Shown here piece by piece: positions 29,822 to 44,018 of a stretch of DNA of 64,000 bases. The DNA is from Lamellibrachia columna. Its lineage: Eukaryota > Annelida > Polychaeta > Sabellida > Siboglinidae. The translations under genes were made by a program, and so were the position numbers. The notes under the pieces are model-generated. The model saw only the letters and a program-made list of their open reading frames with translations. It was not told the origin of the DNA and searched no databases. The DNA is taken from contig OY759261.1 in the NCBI GenBank assembly GCA_963662155.1, positions 62,620,917 to 62,684,916 of the forward strand, in the 5' to 3' direction. Within the stretch, counting starts at the first letter, position 1. Each line of letters opens with the position of its first letter.

Positions 29822-30790
29822 GGAATAGTACGCGGTAGGTGTTTCGGTCGAAATATTGTCCCCCGTATTCAATTGGCCTAATGTACGTAGTATAGGTTAT
29901 CGCTGTTCTCAGATAAAAGGGGCCCGTGTTGTGATAAGTCGTTCATCTAGTTGGATTATGACATCGACGATATATATGATCACTACACAGTTGTTTTCCT
30001 TATGTCCTATCAAAGCGGCATCCGCTCGTTACATGAAGTAGGTGCGTGATTTTCGCGGGTTTACTGTATTCATTGCGCTGCCGCGCGGCGCGTTGAGGCG
30101 CTGAATACAGTACACGCTCAGATATATGATATAGTGGGACACGCGTTACAAAGTTCCTAGAGGCACAACAATCACAGCGAACGCCTCAATAATTTCATAG
30201 CAAATTATTGAGGCGTTCGCTGTGATTGTTGTGCGTCTAGGAACTTTGTAACACTATATTCAGGGCGCCAACGCGCCGCGCGTCAGCGCTCTGAATACAG
30301 TGAGCCATTTGCGCGTATTCGACCGCAACCGCTTTGAGGCTGATCTCTCAACACAGTTGACCTATGTGGACACTCAAGTAGATGTGAGCACCATGGTGGA
30401 CGAGTACGAACAGGCGGACGTATCTGTCATCAATGTACACGCCCCCGTCTGAGGATGACAACCTGCTGACAATATTATGCTTAATTTATCAGTCACATTC
30501 GACACTATCGAAAATGGACGTTTGTTGACCCTTGTACAAGACGAACACCGAGTGCATGACGCGGCACTATTGTGGACATGGCACCAGCCATTGTTGCCCT
30601 ATATACCAGGCACTACCCTGGTGCAGGAGATATGGAGTGCACTACCACACATATAATTTATGAATTTATAGTTAATTTATAGTTGAATCTCATGAACCGT
30701 TGGCACACGGTGTTCGAGAGTCCTGTTCGTGGGGAAAGGTGCTTAGAAACTATTAATAGGTGTGACAGACCTTGTGGGCTGCACGAGTTA
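29822..30790. repeat. Palindromic block, copy C
   Basis: Third copy of the block. Hairpin arms 30,145-30,194 and 30,203-30,252 with loop TCATAGCA, outer GTATTC hairpins, and the LINE-like LNLSVTFDTIENGRLLTLV frame near 30,480. Confidence 0.8.
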
Positions 30791-30875
30791 ACAAATGTCC
30801 ATTTTGTCCTTTTTCGCTATGTTTTTTTTCTGACTTTTTTCCTAATTTTTTCTACCACTAAGAACTGCATACACA

Positions 30876-31131
30876 TACACGTACACAGATACACGTACAC
30901 GTACACGTACACGTACACGTACACGTACACGTACACGTACACGTACACGTACACGTACACGTACACGTACACGTACACGTACACGTACACGTACACGTAC
31001 ACGTACACGTACACGTACACGTACACGTACACGCACACGTACACGTACACGTACACGTACACGTACACGTACACGTACACGTACACGTACACGTACACGT
31101 ACACGTACACGTACACGTACACGTACACGTA
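30876..31131. repeat. (TACACG)n microsatellite
   Basis: About 42 hexamer copies with rare interruptions (CAGATA, CGCACA). All six frames are open, giving Tyr-Thr, Val-Arg or Cys-Thr repeats. Confidence 0.97.
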
Positions 31132-31144
31132 GGGATGTCGCTAT

Positions 31145-31965
31145 AAGCCAAATGTGTTGTTTCACTAATTGTATTTCCTTTGCCTAATTTATCCTTCTGC
31201 CTTACGAATCCAAAACGTAAGTATTTAAATATCGATATAGATCATCAACATCAAGTTCCACGTGACCCTCCATATATGCACCATGAAGATTATAATGAAG
31301 AAACAAAAACTAAGTAAATGATGTGTGTACCAAAATAAAAAGTAAAAGTCAGCTGTGAATGCATCTGCCTCACGAATCCATTAAAAACATCCACAATTAC
31401 AAACGTTCAGGTGATTCGTGACATTTACTTTAATATGAATAAGTACTTCGGGTATGGTATCTTCTAAACAATTATACATTTCTGGACACAGTTTCTTCTG
31501 AGCTGGATACTTAATTTCAGTATCACAAATTCAATTGAGTGTCCATCCACCCCGAGTGAGTACACTGGAATGACAAGGAATTAAGCGTCCAGTGTCAAAG
31601 CTTTGTGGAATTTAGTAGGAGTATTTCGACACGCTTGTATTGTGTGAATCAAGTTAAACAACAACGGAGCATTTGGTGTCGAGCGCCAACAAGTGCATGA
31701 ACACTATGTCCGTACAACATCAACTACTTGTCAAACGGGGTGTTAGAAGCAATGGGTAAACATACTAAGGGGGAATACCATAATATGATTTTGACCACCT
31801 CTGATTAAGAATAATTTATATTATATTCACTCCGTAGTCAGATCACAAGGGGCTCTTTAGTATAACACACCGGCATATATTCGCGCTTTTAGAGCGCTTA
31901 CTTCCTTAGTTCTATACATGCACACGTGCACACGTACATACGTGCATGCATGTATGCATGCATCA
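31145..31965. other. 200-bp segment copy, then no gene
   Basis: 31,145-31,330 repeats the CCAAATGTGTTGTTTCAC segment. 31,331-31,965 appears unique to this place and shows no supported feature. Confidence 0.5.
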
Positions 31966-32275
31966 TCACCATTGGTATGCATGTATATCAAGGGACAATG
32001 GAGGTGCGCCTTCGGTGACAATCAATGTTCCGCAAAGCAACATATGATGTGAATATAACGTGCAATCTTGTCGCCAGTTGTTGCGGTCTACTGCAACAGA
32101 CTCCCAGGACTCGATGCCGATCTGCGCAGGTTCTAGATCTCGCTTGCAAGAGTCCATGAACCCCAGAGCCGACACGTCTGACACCAGAGGCAAGCTCACC
32201 ATAGAGGACAGGATGTCCTTCGGAATACGTCCATCCTCCATGCGTCAGACATGGCCAAGCCAACTAGCCATCGTT
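31966..32275 (-). mobile_element. LINE-D reverse transcriptase C-terminal fragment
   Basis: The minus strand reads MEDGRIPKDI, then a frame change to LYGELASGVRRVGSGV, then CKRDLEPAQIGIESWESVAV and DRNNWRQDC. This is the familiar tail of a LINE reverse transcriptase, in which the MEDGRIPK segment precedes a CKRDLK segment and a W-D-R-W region. There are two frame changes. Confidence 0.8.
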
Positions 32276-32307
32276 GACATACAAAACATGTTTGCCTGTG
32301 CGCTTGC

Positions 32308-32352
<45 letters not shown>

Positions 32353-33374
32353 TGTGTACGTATTGATGCTCGTGCATGTGTGAGTGAGTAGTGGGAATGT
32401 GCGCGCACGAAAGTAATGAAATGTGTCTGCCAGCTGAGTAATCTGATACGTTTGTGAACGCTGTGTCGCGTCAAAAAGTCAAACGTATCATTCGAATAGC
32501 TGATCTTCAATCTTGTTACCACAAGAAATGTTTACGCATTTGAAGCTTTGCAAATCTCACGGACCGGACCCCAAATGCAGATCCTGCACACCGATTGGAA
32601 GGGCACTTTACTGTCAACAACTCCTTTTAACTTTAACACAAGTTTGGTAAAATAATCAGCATATATTATCATTATTATACATTTACCCTTCTCCGACATT
32701 CGTATCCGCCATTTTAAAGAATGTGGCCGTGAAAAAGAATTTTCCCAATATTAGTACGGCAGATATATCAAGAAATATGGTTAAAATGGTACATATAGTG
32801 TCAGCACAGATTTTCCTATGAAAGCTATGTCAGGTCTTTTCAGAATGGCCACGATTTGTTTCACATATCTGCTGAACAATATTATGATACAAGTATAAAA
32901 ATGTGCACGTAGTATTTGACGTGGAAGTGAATGTATGTCAAATTAATCAGTTTTATTTCGTCCTTAATGAAATACTGCATACTAGTTTTGAAATTGGTAA
33001 ATTGTTCTTCTCGAACGACAATCATAATCACCACCATCATCATCATCGTCATAATCATCATCATCATCATATAGTCGTCACGAGGACGGATCCTGTAAAA
33101 GTTGTTAACGATAGTTCTCCATTAGTGTCCGTTCTGTACAGGTTTTCGAAATTCAGTAAATGTTATCCCGAAATCAGACCCAATTAGTTTTGCATAATTA
33201 GTAGACGACAACAATTCACTTGCTAATCTGCTTGATTTATGATTTATTTAATTATTACATTATATTTCCCTATAATAAAACTGTCCAATATTAATTAAAA
33301 GAAATAAGCGTAGTTTCATTCTAGCAGGGCTCTCGGTGGAGTATTGACGTTGAACGAGGGGTGGCCCTTAATAC
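32276..33374. other. No gene; (GTGC)n and (CAT)n tracts
   Basis: (GTGC)n at 32,308-32,353 and a CAT-rich tract at 33,018-33,070. The rest is AT-rich with no supported gene. Confidence 0.55.
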
Positions 33375-36115
33375 CACTGCTACGTAGAGTTACACACACA
33401 GTCGATGTCTCACTTACTCTTACTTCCTCCCTGTGTCTTCAGACACACAACATACCACTGCACTACGTAGAGCTACACCCCCGGTCAATGTCTTACTTAC
33501 TCTTACCCCCTCTGTGTGTCTTCAGACACACAAAGTAGATCTACACACCCGGTCCACGTCTCTCTTACTCTTACTTCCTCCCTATGTCTTCAGACACACA
33601 ACGTAGATCTACACACCCAGTCAACGTATCTCTTACTTTTACTCCCTCTCTGTGTCTTCAGACACACAACATGTAGAGCTACACACCCAGTCAACGTCTC
33701 ACTCACTTTTACTCCCTCTCTGTGTCATCAGACACACGCAATGTAGAGCTACACACCCAGTCAACGTCTCACTCACATTTACTCCCTCTTTGTGTCTTCA
33801 GACACACACAATGTAGAGCTACACACCCAGTCAACGTCTCACTCACTTTTACTCCCTCTCTGTGTCATCAGTCACACACAATGTAGAGCTACACACCCAG
33901 TCAACGTCTCTCTCACTCTTACTCCCTCTCTGTGTCACCAGACACACACAATGTAGAGCTACACACCCAGTCAACGTCTCTCTCACTCTTACTCGCGCTT
34001 TGTGTCTTCAGACACACACAATGTAGAGCTACACACCCAGTCAACGTCTCACTCACTTTTACTCCCTCTCTGTGTCACCAGACACACACAATGTAGAGCT
34101 ACACACCCAGTCAAAGTCTCACTCACTTTTACTCCCTCCCTGTATCTTCAGACACACACAATGTAGAGCTACACACCCAGTCAACGTCTCTCTCACTCTT
34201 ACTCCCTCCCTGTGTCTTCAGACAAACACAATGTAGAGCTACACAACCAGTCAACGTCTCACTCACTCTTACTCCCTCCCTGTGTCTTCAGACACACACA
34301 ATGTAGAGCTACACACCCAGTCAACGTCTCACTCACTTTTACTCCCTCTATGTGTCTTCAGACACACACAATGTAGAGCTACACACACAGTCAACGTCTC
34401 TCTCACTCTTACTCCCTCCCTGTGTCTTCAGACACACACAATGTAGAGCTACACACCCAGTCAACCTCTCACTCACTCTTACTCCCTCCCTGTGTCTTCA
34501 GACACACACAATGTTGAGCTACACACCCAGTCAACCTCTCACTCACTCTTACTCCCTCCCTGTGTCTTCAGACACACACAATGTAGAGCTACACACCCAG
34601 TCAACGTCTCTCTCACTCTTACTCACGATTTGTGTCTTCAGACACACACAATGTAGAGCTACACACCTAGTCAACGTCTCACTCACTTTTACTCCCTCTC
34701 TGTGTCACCAGACACACACAATGTAGAGCTACACACCCAGTCAAAGTCTCACTCACTTTTACTCCCTCTCTGATTCTTCAGACACACACAATGTAGAGCT
34801 ACACACCCAGTCAACGTCTCACTCATTTTTACTCCCTCCCTGTGTCTTCAGACACACACAACGTAGAGCTACACACCCAGTCAACGTCTCACTCACTCTT
34901 ACTCCCTCTCTGTGTCATCAGACACACACAATGTAGAGCTACACACCCAGTCCACGTCTCTCTCACTCTTACTCCCTCCCTGTGTCTTCAGACGCACACA
35001 ATGTAGAGCTACACACCCAGTCAACCTCTCACTCACTCTTACTCCCTCCATGTGTCATCAGACACACACAATGTAGAGCTACACACCCAGTCAACGTCTC
35101 TCTCACTCTTTCTCGCTCTTTGTGTCTTCAGATACACACAATGTAGGGCTACACACCCAGTCAACGTCTCACTCACTTTTACTCCCTCTCTGTGTCATCA
35201 GACACACACAATGTAGAGCTACACACCCAGTCAACGTCTCTCTCACTCTTTCTCGCTCTTTGTGTCTTCAGATACACACAATGTAGAGCTACACACCCAG
35301 TCAACGTCTCACTCACTTTTACTCCCTCTCTGAGTCTTCAGACACACACAATGTAGAGCTACACACCCAGTCAACGTCTCACTCACTTTTACTCCCTCTC
35401 TGATTCTTCAGACACACACAATGTAGAGCTACACACCCAGTCAACGTCTCACTCATTGTTACTCCCTCCCTGTGTCTTCAGACACACACAACGTAGAGCT
35501 ACACACCCAGTCAACGTCTCACTCACTCTTACTCCCTCTCTGTGTCATCAGACACACACACAATGTAGAGCTACACACCCAGTCAACGTCTCTCTCACTC
35601 TTACTCCCTCTCTGTGTCTTCAGACTCACAATGTAGAGCTACACACCCAGTCAACGTCTCTCTTTCTCTTAATCCCTCCCTGTGTCATCTGACACACAAC
35701 GTAGAGCTACACACCCGGTCAACGTCTCTCTCACTCTTACTCCATCCCAGTGTCTTCAAACACCCAACGTAGAACTACACACCCAATCAATGTATCTCTT
35801 TCTCTTAATCCCCCCCTGTGTCATCTGACACACAACGTAGAGCTACACACCCGGTCAACGTCTCCCTCACTCTTACTCCCTCCCTGTGTCTTCAAACACA
35901 CAATGTAGAGCTACACACCCAGTCAACATCTCTCTTTCTCTTAATCCCTCCCTGTGTCATCTGACACACAACGTAGAGCTACACACCCGGTCAACGTCTC
36001 TCTCACTCTTACTCCCTCCCTGTGTCTTCAGACACACAACTTAGAGCTACACACCCGGTCAACATCTCTCTTACTCTCACTCCCTCCCTGTGTCATCTGT
36101 CAACGTCTCCCTCCC
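33375..36115. repeat. 70-bp minisatellite array, about 39 units
   Basis: Long array of the unit containing CACACAATGTAGAGCTACAC and CAACGTCTCACTCACTTTTA. The period is 70 bp in most of the array because of one extra AC dinucleotide compared with the 68-bp units at the edges and in the other arrays. Higher-order similarity is visible among neighbouring units. Same orientation as the arrays at 15,290 and 22,790. Confidence 0.95.
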
Positions 36116-36515
36116 TGAGCCGTCTGACACACAACACAGAGAGCAATCGGCGCCATCCTTTTTTCTATCTGCAGCCATTCTTTGTATGTCTTTTTTCTTT
36201 ATTTGTTGGGGTTTGTGCCTCTCGTGCGATGGTTCGTTGGTCAGTTTCTTTTGGGCGTCCTCGTTTCCTTTTTCAAGATGGTTTCCAACACCACACCTGC
36301 TTTGATATTGTTGCTGGCGACATTGTAAAGACAGTGCCTAGATAGTAGCATCTTCTTTTCAATATTGTTGACTTGATTGTCTCTGTACGGGATCTATTCC
36401 GTTACGGTCCATTGCATCAACATTTTACCTTGACATAGTTCATAACACTCATATCAAGGATGTCATTAAGTACATTCAGGCGGTCAGTATACAATCAGAC
36501 ACGGAAACCTGTAGA
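36116..36515 (-). mobile_element. LINE-E tail, copy C
   Basis: Minus-strand remnants of the same LINE reverse transcriptase C-terminus as at 23,365-23,720, abutting the minisatellite at one end and (ATC)n (36,523-36,612) at the other. Confidence 0.65.
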
Positions 36516-38500
36516 TACTGCCTCATCATCATCATCATCATCATCGTCGTTGTCGACGTCGTTGTCGTCGTTGTCGTCGTTTTTGTCGTCATCATCATCA
36601 TCACCATCAGTAGCATTATCATATTATTATTATAGTATTATTATGAGTGATCATAACACCATGACTTTTAACGCTAACGAAAACCCAGGTTTAATGATTG
36701 CCTAGCAAAAGTAACAAATAAATATTATGACACGATTAAAAGAACCACACGGCCGTGCAAAGAGAAAGTTAAAGAAACAGACATGCTTATTCTGCCAAAA
36801 CTTTAATATTTTTCATCCGTGTGGAATCCCCACACTAGGACACACTGTCTATTGTGAGGGCAATCATGTGCTACCACATTTACTAAACACGACCACAGAC
36901 GAAAAACAAACCCAACATACTTGATAAGCACCGTTGGATGCAACGAAGAGGCACCATAATGCAGTAGCCTATTCATTAACCCAATATGGAATTCCACCCC
37001 AGTAAAAATCACAGAAATAAAAGACAAATATATCCAAGAATATGATGTTTGCATTCACCTATCGTATTCACCTCAACCAACTTCTCCAGGAAGGATTCAG
37101 CCACGCTGCAATTACTGCGCGAACACTATCATATATATATACACACCACTGTCTATTGCCAGGGACGTTTTGTGCATTAGACCAGCATGTATTAGTGGGA
37201 GGATTCATAAAACGAAAAGATCTGCTGTAACGGGCAGTGCGTTCAGAAATGGACAGATACCGCCTGTCTGAGCTGGAATGAATGTAGTGTGTAGTGGATG
37301 TGTTGTATCGCGTAATATGTTTTCTTTCTTCTTTGTCATGTAATTTTGGTGTGAATGCGTGTGTGCACGCAACGAGACGCTTTCTTCCGGGTACCCTCAC
37401 AATGTTCACCTGCGTGGGGTGCCGTCCAGTACGCCTGCCACCAACCCGCATCAGATATCGTTAATGATACCCCCGTCGATGTGAGTGCTGTTCAATTAAT
37501 ACCTCACATTGTCCCGCTCAACGAACAAAGGATAAAGATCTAGCCTATAGGAACTAGCGTTAATAGGCTACAGTGACATTTGACGCAGATACATGACTGC
37601 TGCGGAGGTTAAGAGCGAAAACGGGAGCTGTTAGTTCTCGACTGAACCTTTTCACCTGGAACAGTTGTTCGAAATCACATCGTAGCAGAACTGTACGGTT
37701 TTAGCCACTAAAAGGTAAGTACATTTGTATAGCGTCTTCTACCCGGAGATTTAGATTTTGTCAGATGTTGGTAGGTTGATCAGCTACTGCGTTCAGTGAC
37801 GCAGCTAGATGGCTTGAATATGAGCTCAAATTATCTGTATGCTTTCGGACCAGGAAAAGAACTTAGGGGGGAATTGGCCACGTCCCAGTCATTTTACTTA
37901 CATTTTTCGGGTATGTAAACTGTTGCGCCACTGCACGATAGCATGGTAAACTAATGGGTGACTAAGCTAGCCCCCCCGCCCGCCTCCCCTTGCAATATTC
38001 TAGATACTCCACGGAAAAGGCGGTTGTTGAGCCATGCAGGTAAACTATGACACGAGAGTTTGATACTGAAGTCTCCAAATAGCCCATTCTTCGGTTAATG
38101 CAGACGTTTATTGGGGGTGTAATTTATATAACGGTGACATTTAGGTGTTTTAATTATGTAGTGTTGAAAAACATGTTTTCTTGAAAGATTGTTTTTGTTT
38201 TATAGAATTTTGGAAAGGTTTGTTCCGGGTCATTGTGGCGTTTGCTTGACTTAGTATTTGGATATTTCTCCTGACATGTGTACAGCTGTTCGGAGCCAGG
38301 CTTCTCATAAATGTTCTTCACTCACCAGAGTTAGCTTCCCTTGTGTATGTGGCTAATGTGTACAGCGTTGTGTAAGAACTACTCGTATCTCTGTCAACAT
38401 CAGCCTAGTCAACCATGCGTGACGATCAGGCTAACGTTAAACTCCTCTCATATCTCACCAACCGTATTTTGAAACGGTCCCTTGCAGTGGATTATAATTG
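36516..38500. repeat. (ATC)n and dispersed modules, partly inverted
   Basis: (ATC)n 36,523-36,612, M3 36,650-37,060, then modules in reverse orientation: 37,500-37,760 and 37,780-38,000 are the reverse complement of the 9,340-9,680 region, and a reversed MITE remnant lies at 37,880-38,000. No gene seen. Confidence 0.5.
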
Positions 38501-40070
38501 TTAAGACCCGTTTATATGAGCGATTGATTGGTCGGGCGTGTCTTATGAGGTGAGACATTTGACTCGCGCCAATCCCGAATTGAGCTTTGATGAAAAGTAA
38601 TGACCAGTGCAGCAACTGTTTACACGAGCGATTTTTGTCCGCGTATGTTACACGACACGGTGTTCAACATAATCGGTAAAAAAAATTCCTGTAAACTGCC
38701 ATTAAGCTTGAGTAGTCTATGGACAATCGACACGCCATAAATGCTTTTGGTGACTATATACGACGTCGGCGATGTACACTATGGGAGTATTACGCCGAGA
38801 GCAATGGTAGTATGTGTATGAACACATCACTCAACACAACAAAAACACAACACTATGCATGACCGGACCAGGCAAAGTATACCGACCCTGCTACGCACAA
38901 CAGAAGACAGATCAAGCTGGCGAAGACTGTGTTCAAGGGATGAAGGGAAGGTGAACTATTATAACTGCTAAGTTTCACTGTTCTGTGTTTAGCTTTGCCA
39001 TGGCCACTGACGTCTTCCTGCCGCCGATGGACTCTAAGTGGATTTCGCCTGCTGGCCAATTATGTTCGCTACGTTTCAAAACTAATGATTTGCCCCGCTG
39101 CGGCGATACAGACTCGGTGCGGGCCTTTTTGATGGTAAACGAGATTGATGCTGTGCACCGCTCACAGTTGGCCAAGGAGATTATTGATGCCCTTCTCCTG
39201 GTAATTGTGAGCTGCAGCTCAAACTCACAGAGCTATATGAATCGTCGTAGGACGTCTAGTAAATACTGCCAACATCGAATACAACCATATACACAGGCGT
39301 TCAACGTACCGTTTCATTGTTCTATGTAAATAAATACTTTGTGTATTTTACTGTTCTTTTTGTTTGCTTTGTGTCCTGTGATGGGTGATGTGTGACGACG
39401 TGGAGCGATCGGTCGCGCATGTACGAGGCGACCGGGTGCGAGGCAGCCGGGCCTGCGCAGGCCGGCGTCAAATGGCAATATTTAACATATGACTTGCTAA
39501 CGTAATTGTTGACATTAAAACAACAACTGTCCATAATGTTCATACGACCCCCATTCCACAATGATAACACGACAACATGGGTCTTCCCATTTTCCTCTCT
39601 TCCAGTCAATAGTCGGAATGGTTCAATATGTTATTTCCAGGTTCATGACATACAAATGAAGTGCCGGTGATTTTGAGATGGTGCCTCTTTTTGGCATTAT
39701 TTTGCTCCCTGGAAATGCATATGAGGCATTGCCAAAAAGTGGACATCATGCTTGAAACGTTTTTTAGGTTTGCATGATAGTGTGAAGTCTTGCCTTCTAT
39801 AAAAAAAAATGCATGGGAAGATAACTGATTGGGGATTTATAACAATTTACAGCAAAATGTAACGTCTTCCTACTACACCAAATATCACAGAGGCCATACA
39901 ACCAATTAAGGCAACTTCAACTACTTTAGGAATCTATGACGACCTATGACGACAAGACGACCTGCAAGATTATCTGCGTCAGCTGTAAAAATGGAAGGCA
40001 AGATTGGAGATGGTGAATGTCGCTGAGAGACCCAACACATTCGACGACACGATACACGAAATCAATCATG
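38501..40070. other. No supported gene
   Basis: A 114-codon plus-strand frame at 38,985-39,329 and overlapping minus-strand frames show no recognisable domain, splice structure or repeats. I leave them unassigned. Confidence 0.4.
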
Positions 40071-40071
40071 T

Positions 40072-41158
<1,087 letters not shown>

Positions 41159-41159
41159 C

Positions 41160-41690
41160 CATTGCGCGACAGTGTCACAATCACATAAGGAAAACAATTA
41201 ATTGTACCCCTGCACAAAGCAATAGTTAGACCGCATATGGAATATTGTATACAAACATGGAGGCCATATCGTAAGATGGACATTGACAAGCTAGAAATAA
41301 TACAACGAAGAGGAACTAAAATGATTCATGAATTGAGAGACCTCAGTTATGAAATCCGCTTATCAGAATGTGCTTTGACAACACTAAATACCAGGAGACT
41401 ATATTATGAGAATAATGATAGGAATATGTTCTTCAATTTTTAAAGAAGGCAGTAGAACCAGAGGACACAAGGAAGCATTAGTTAATGAGTAATATAGGTT
41501 GGACATGAGAAAGTACTCATTCTCACAGAGGTTAATAAATGGAACAAACTGTCAAATAATTGTGTTAATTAAAGTAGTGTGAATGTGCGTAAAAATATAA
41601 TTGACGTATATCAAATAAAGGTTGGCTATACATAGATGATAACATTTTTGGACTCTCGGTAAGCCATCTGGAAGTTGTAATTTGAGGTGG
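41160..41690 (+). mobile_element. LINE-A C-terminal fragment
   Basis: Reads LHKAIVRPHMEYCIQTWRPY (41,213-41,272), KLEIIQRRGTKMIHELRDLS (41,288-41,347) and YEIRL, then broken frames to the 3' end near 41,660. This is the thumb and C-terminus of the LINE-A reverse transcriptase. The compound microsatellite lies at its 5' edge. Confidence 0.8.
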
Positions 41691-41988
41691 CAATCTTGTT
41701 AAATCTATACAATAAGTGACCTATTTGTGCACTGAATCACACTACTCTCACCTGGTCAGACGACAGACACAAGGGGGATATATTCATTTATGTTTGAATA
41801 TCCGCAAGGCGGCGCCACGTCATGCAACACCTGCAGGTGTTTCCCTGGTTTCCGGCGTTCCATCCCCGTGAATTAGTAGTGACATCCAATTAACACGCCT
41901 AATGGATCCATGCGACAAAAGGTAGATTTAAAAAAATGACATTATCCTCACCAAACAATTAAATTCTTTTTCTAGAAATAACTTGATC

Positions 41989-41994
41989 TACGTC
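41989..41994. other. Left target-site duplication of the Polinton
   Basis: TACGTC directly precedes the left terminus. The right flank at 58,500-58,505 is TACATC, five of six bases identical. Six-base duplications are the rule for Polinton integration. Confidence 0.75.
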
Positions 41995-42290
41995 AGTAGT
42001 ATAGGTGTGCAGATGGTTATCCTCCGGAGGGCCCATAGTCGGCCATTTTGATTCCGGTCACGTGACTTCCGCTTCTGGTCACGTGACCGCGATTGATCAA
42101 TCAAGCAAAAGCACGTGACTTCCGGATCCGAATTGACCAATCACAGGATCCGAAATGACCAATCACAGGAAAGCACGTGACCGGAACCAGAAATCCGCCA
42201 TTTTGTATCCCGACATGCCCTCCCGGTTCGTTTTCACGATAGCTGATTGGTTATTTCCCCATAGCCGGTTCGTTTCTACACCCGAGGCCA
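41995..42290 (+). repeat. Left terminal inverted repeat
   Basis: The outer 56 bp match the right end with one difference, and the next 50 bp or so match at about 85-90%. Inside it alternate CACGTG E-boxes (GGTCACGTGACC), CCAAT boxes (GACCAATCA) and CCATTTTG motifs. Similarity fades inward before the (TA)n at 42,303. Confidence 0.9.
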
Positions 42291-42298
42291 ACTGCACA

Positions 42299-42302
<4 letters not shown>

Positions 42303-42395
<93 letters not shown>
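42303..42395. repeat. (TA)n microsatellite
   Basis: Pure TA tract between the left repeat and the first gene. Confidence 0.97.
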
Positions 42396-42397
<2 letters not shown>

Positions 42398-42443
42398 AAC
42401 CTATTTAGGAAACATGTAAGGACAATGATATATTGAATATACT

Positions 42444-42454
42444 TTTATTTTATT
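42444..42454 (-). terminator. Poly(A) signals of the minus-strand gene
   Basis: On the minus strand two overlapping AATAAA hexamers lie about 105 bp beyond the TAG stop of the spliced gene. Confidence 0.65.
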
Positions 42455-42557
42455 ATAATACATTTGGTTGTTTAAAACAAAAGTTCGTTTCGTTGGTCTT
42501 CATCGTGTCATTTTCTATATGACATGCGCTAAAGTTTTAAAACAACAATTCGTTTGT

Positions 42558-43117
42558 CTAGTCTTCAACACCCCATTCAACAACCGGGACCTCCGTCGCG
42601 TGGTACATCAGTTCCATCAAGACATGTGCGAAAGCTATCTTGTGAGCTCTGAAATAAAATTCTATAGTCACAACAGGATCAAGTTTAATAACTTTTAAAT
42701 ATTACAGCAAAACAACATTACATAATAGCGGAAGTGTCCCGTTGACCGAGTAATTCGTAAAAAACAAAAACAAAAAAACCTTACTTTATATCCTTGAAGG
42801 AACAATAGGGCGGCAGCGCGCGTCTCTTCAACTCCGCCATAACACATCTCCACCCACGTTTGTGAATGCTGCAACAAATAATGGGGTTACTGAGAAAACA
42901 TAGCACACAGGGTTAAACATATTTGGAGAATAACTATCGAAGGTGCAAGCAAAATTACAGATAATGGTGGTTGTTGGTAAAGGAAAATTTCGGTGTTAGC
43001 TTTTATATGTTCTGAAAAATTCAAGACTTACGTTTGTTCGTATAAGAGCTCGAAAACTTTCGCGAACATCTCAGCAACCATTTTGTAATGGGGGTCGTTA
43101 GGCATGGTGAGTGGCAT
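42558..43117 (-). CDS. Three-exon gene at the left end, 86-aa product of unknown function
   Basis: Exons on the minus strand are 43,117-43,032, 42,868-42,785 and 42,648-42,558. Donors are AC|GTAAGT and AA|GTAAGG; acceptors are TTGTTGCAG|C and ATTTCAG|A. Exon lengths of 86, 84 and 91 nt keep one frame throughout (both introns interrupt codons after the second base), ending at TAG 42,560-42,558. A TATATAAA box lies 76 bp upstream of the ATG and AATAAA follows the stop, so every element of a complete gene is present. The protein starts MPLTMPNDPHYKMVAEMFAK, has a basic centre (KRGWR, AELKRRALPP) and a C-terminal stretch ending VVEWGVED. I recognise no domain. Placed next to the terminal repeat and divergent from the early region, it may be a regulatory or host-interaction protein; that is a guess. 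Confidence 0.7.
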
Positions 43118-43192
43118 GGCGAATCGCAGCTCGAAAGGAACGTTCGTGGTGAAACTCTAGGTCGATGTGGAGACAAGCAGGAAAACACACTG

Positions 43193-43200
43193 TTTATATA
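43193..43200 (-). promoter_or_regulatory. TATA box of the minus-strand gene
   Basis: TATATAAA on the minus strand, 76 bp before the ATG at 43,117. Upstream (43,259-43,349) the pair GACAGACRCTTATCTG and AAAAAGTGACACATG occurs twice, about 58 bp apart, as a likely duplicated upstream element. Confidence 0.65.
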
Positions 43201-43471
43201 CACCAGCAACAATGCTACTGGTCAGGTCACAGTCACAGACGCTTATTGATAGACTGGCTGACAGACACTTATCTGTAAAAAGTGACACATGACAGACGCG
43301 ACATTGTCCGGTGGTTGACAGACGCTTATCTGAAAAAGTGACACATGTAAGATAAGGTTGAAATGGAAGTAGGGCAGTCAAGGTTCAGTACAGTGCTTCA
43401 AGAAAGTTTCAGCAAAAGTTTTGGGACACCTAACCACGTCCCCAACACCTCAGCACAAGTGACTGTCTGGC

Positions 43472-43986
43472 ATTGGTCGAGTTGGACATGTGAGAAATAT
43501 AACCCCCATCCCAGCCGCGTCGTTCTCTGTTGTAATTGGGTGTGCATAATGGGATGTCCACACCACCACCTCTAAGAACGCGTGCTACCGCGTCTATTGG
43601 ACACGTGATGACAAGCCAATGCTTTTTGGAGCACGTGACTCGAGGTACCACCACCACAGCAGCAACTGGTCGTACTATCATTGGTTGTAGGTGTCGTGTG
43701 CACAAGGAGTCCTCACCCCCACCGTATTATGTGCAGCTCTCATTGGACGTGCATAAACAGATGTCCACCCCACCTCCACCTAAACTCAGTGCCTCGGTCA
43801 CGATTGGGTAATTACCTGTCGCTGGCAGTCATTGGTTGAATGCACCGAGTCCCCATCCCCACTGTAGCATTCGAAACTCTCATTGGGTATACATGCATTA
43901 CTACCCACAACCCCACCATTACCAGCACACGTGTCGAGGTTTTGATTGGATATATCACTGCAACTCGTGTGGCTGGTTTTCATTGG
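43472..43986 (+). promoter_or_regulatory. Inverted CCAAT-box array
   Basis: ATTGG pentamers occur at 43,472, 43,535, 43,596, 43,680, 43,742, 43,803, 43,831, 43,882, 43,945 and 43,982; a forward CCAAT is at 43,616. Five of the steps are 61-63 bp. The units also share a ccACCyC-rich segment, so the array arose by tandem duplication. ATTGG is the NF-Y site in reverse. The array lies between two divergent TATA boxes. Confidence 0.75.
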
Positions 43987-44018
43987 CTGATCGTAGCTTT
44001 GACGTATTCGTAGCGCCC

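Noticed and set aside
30683..31165. ORFs of Tyr-Thr, Val-Arg and Cys-Thr repeats up to 149 codons
   Set aside because: Hexamer microsatellite open in every frame.
33375..36115. CRISPR-like regular array
   Set aside because: The units are contiguous 70-bp tandem copies without unique spacers, in a eukaryotic LINE context.
38985..39329. 114-codon ORF as a host gene
   Set aside because: No domain, splice context or conservation cue; an overlapping minus-strand ORF of similar quality exists.
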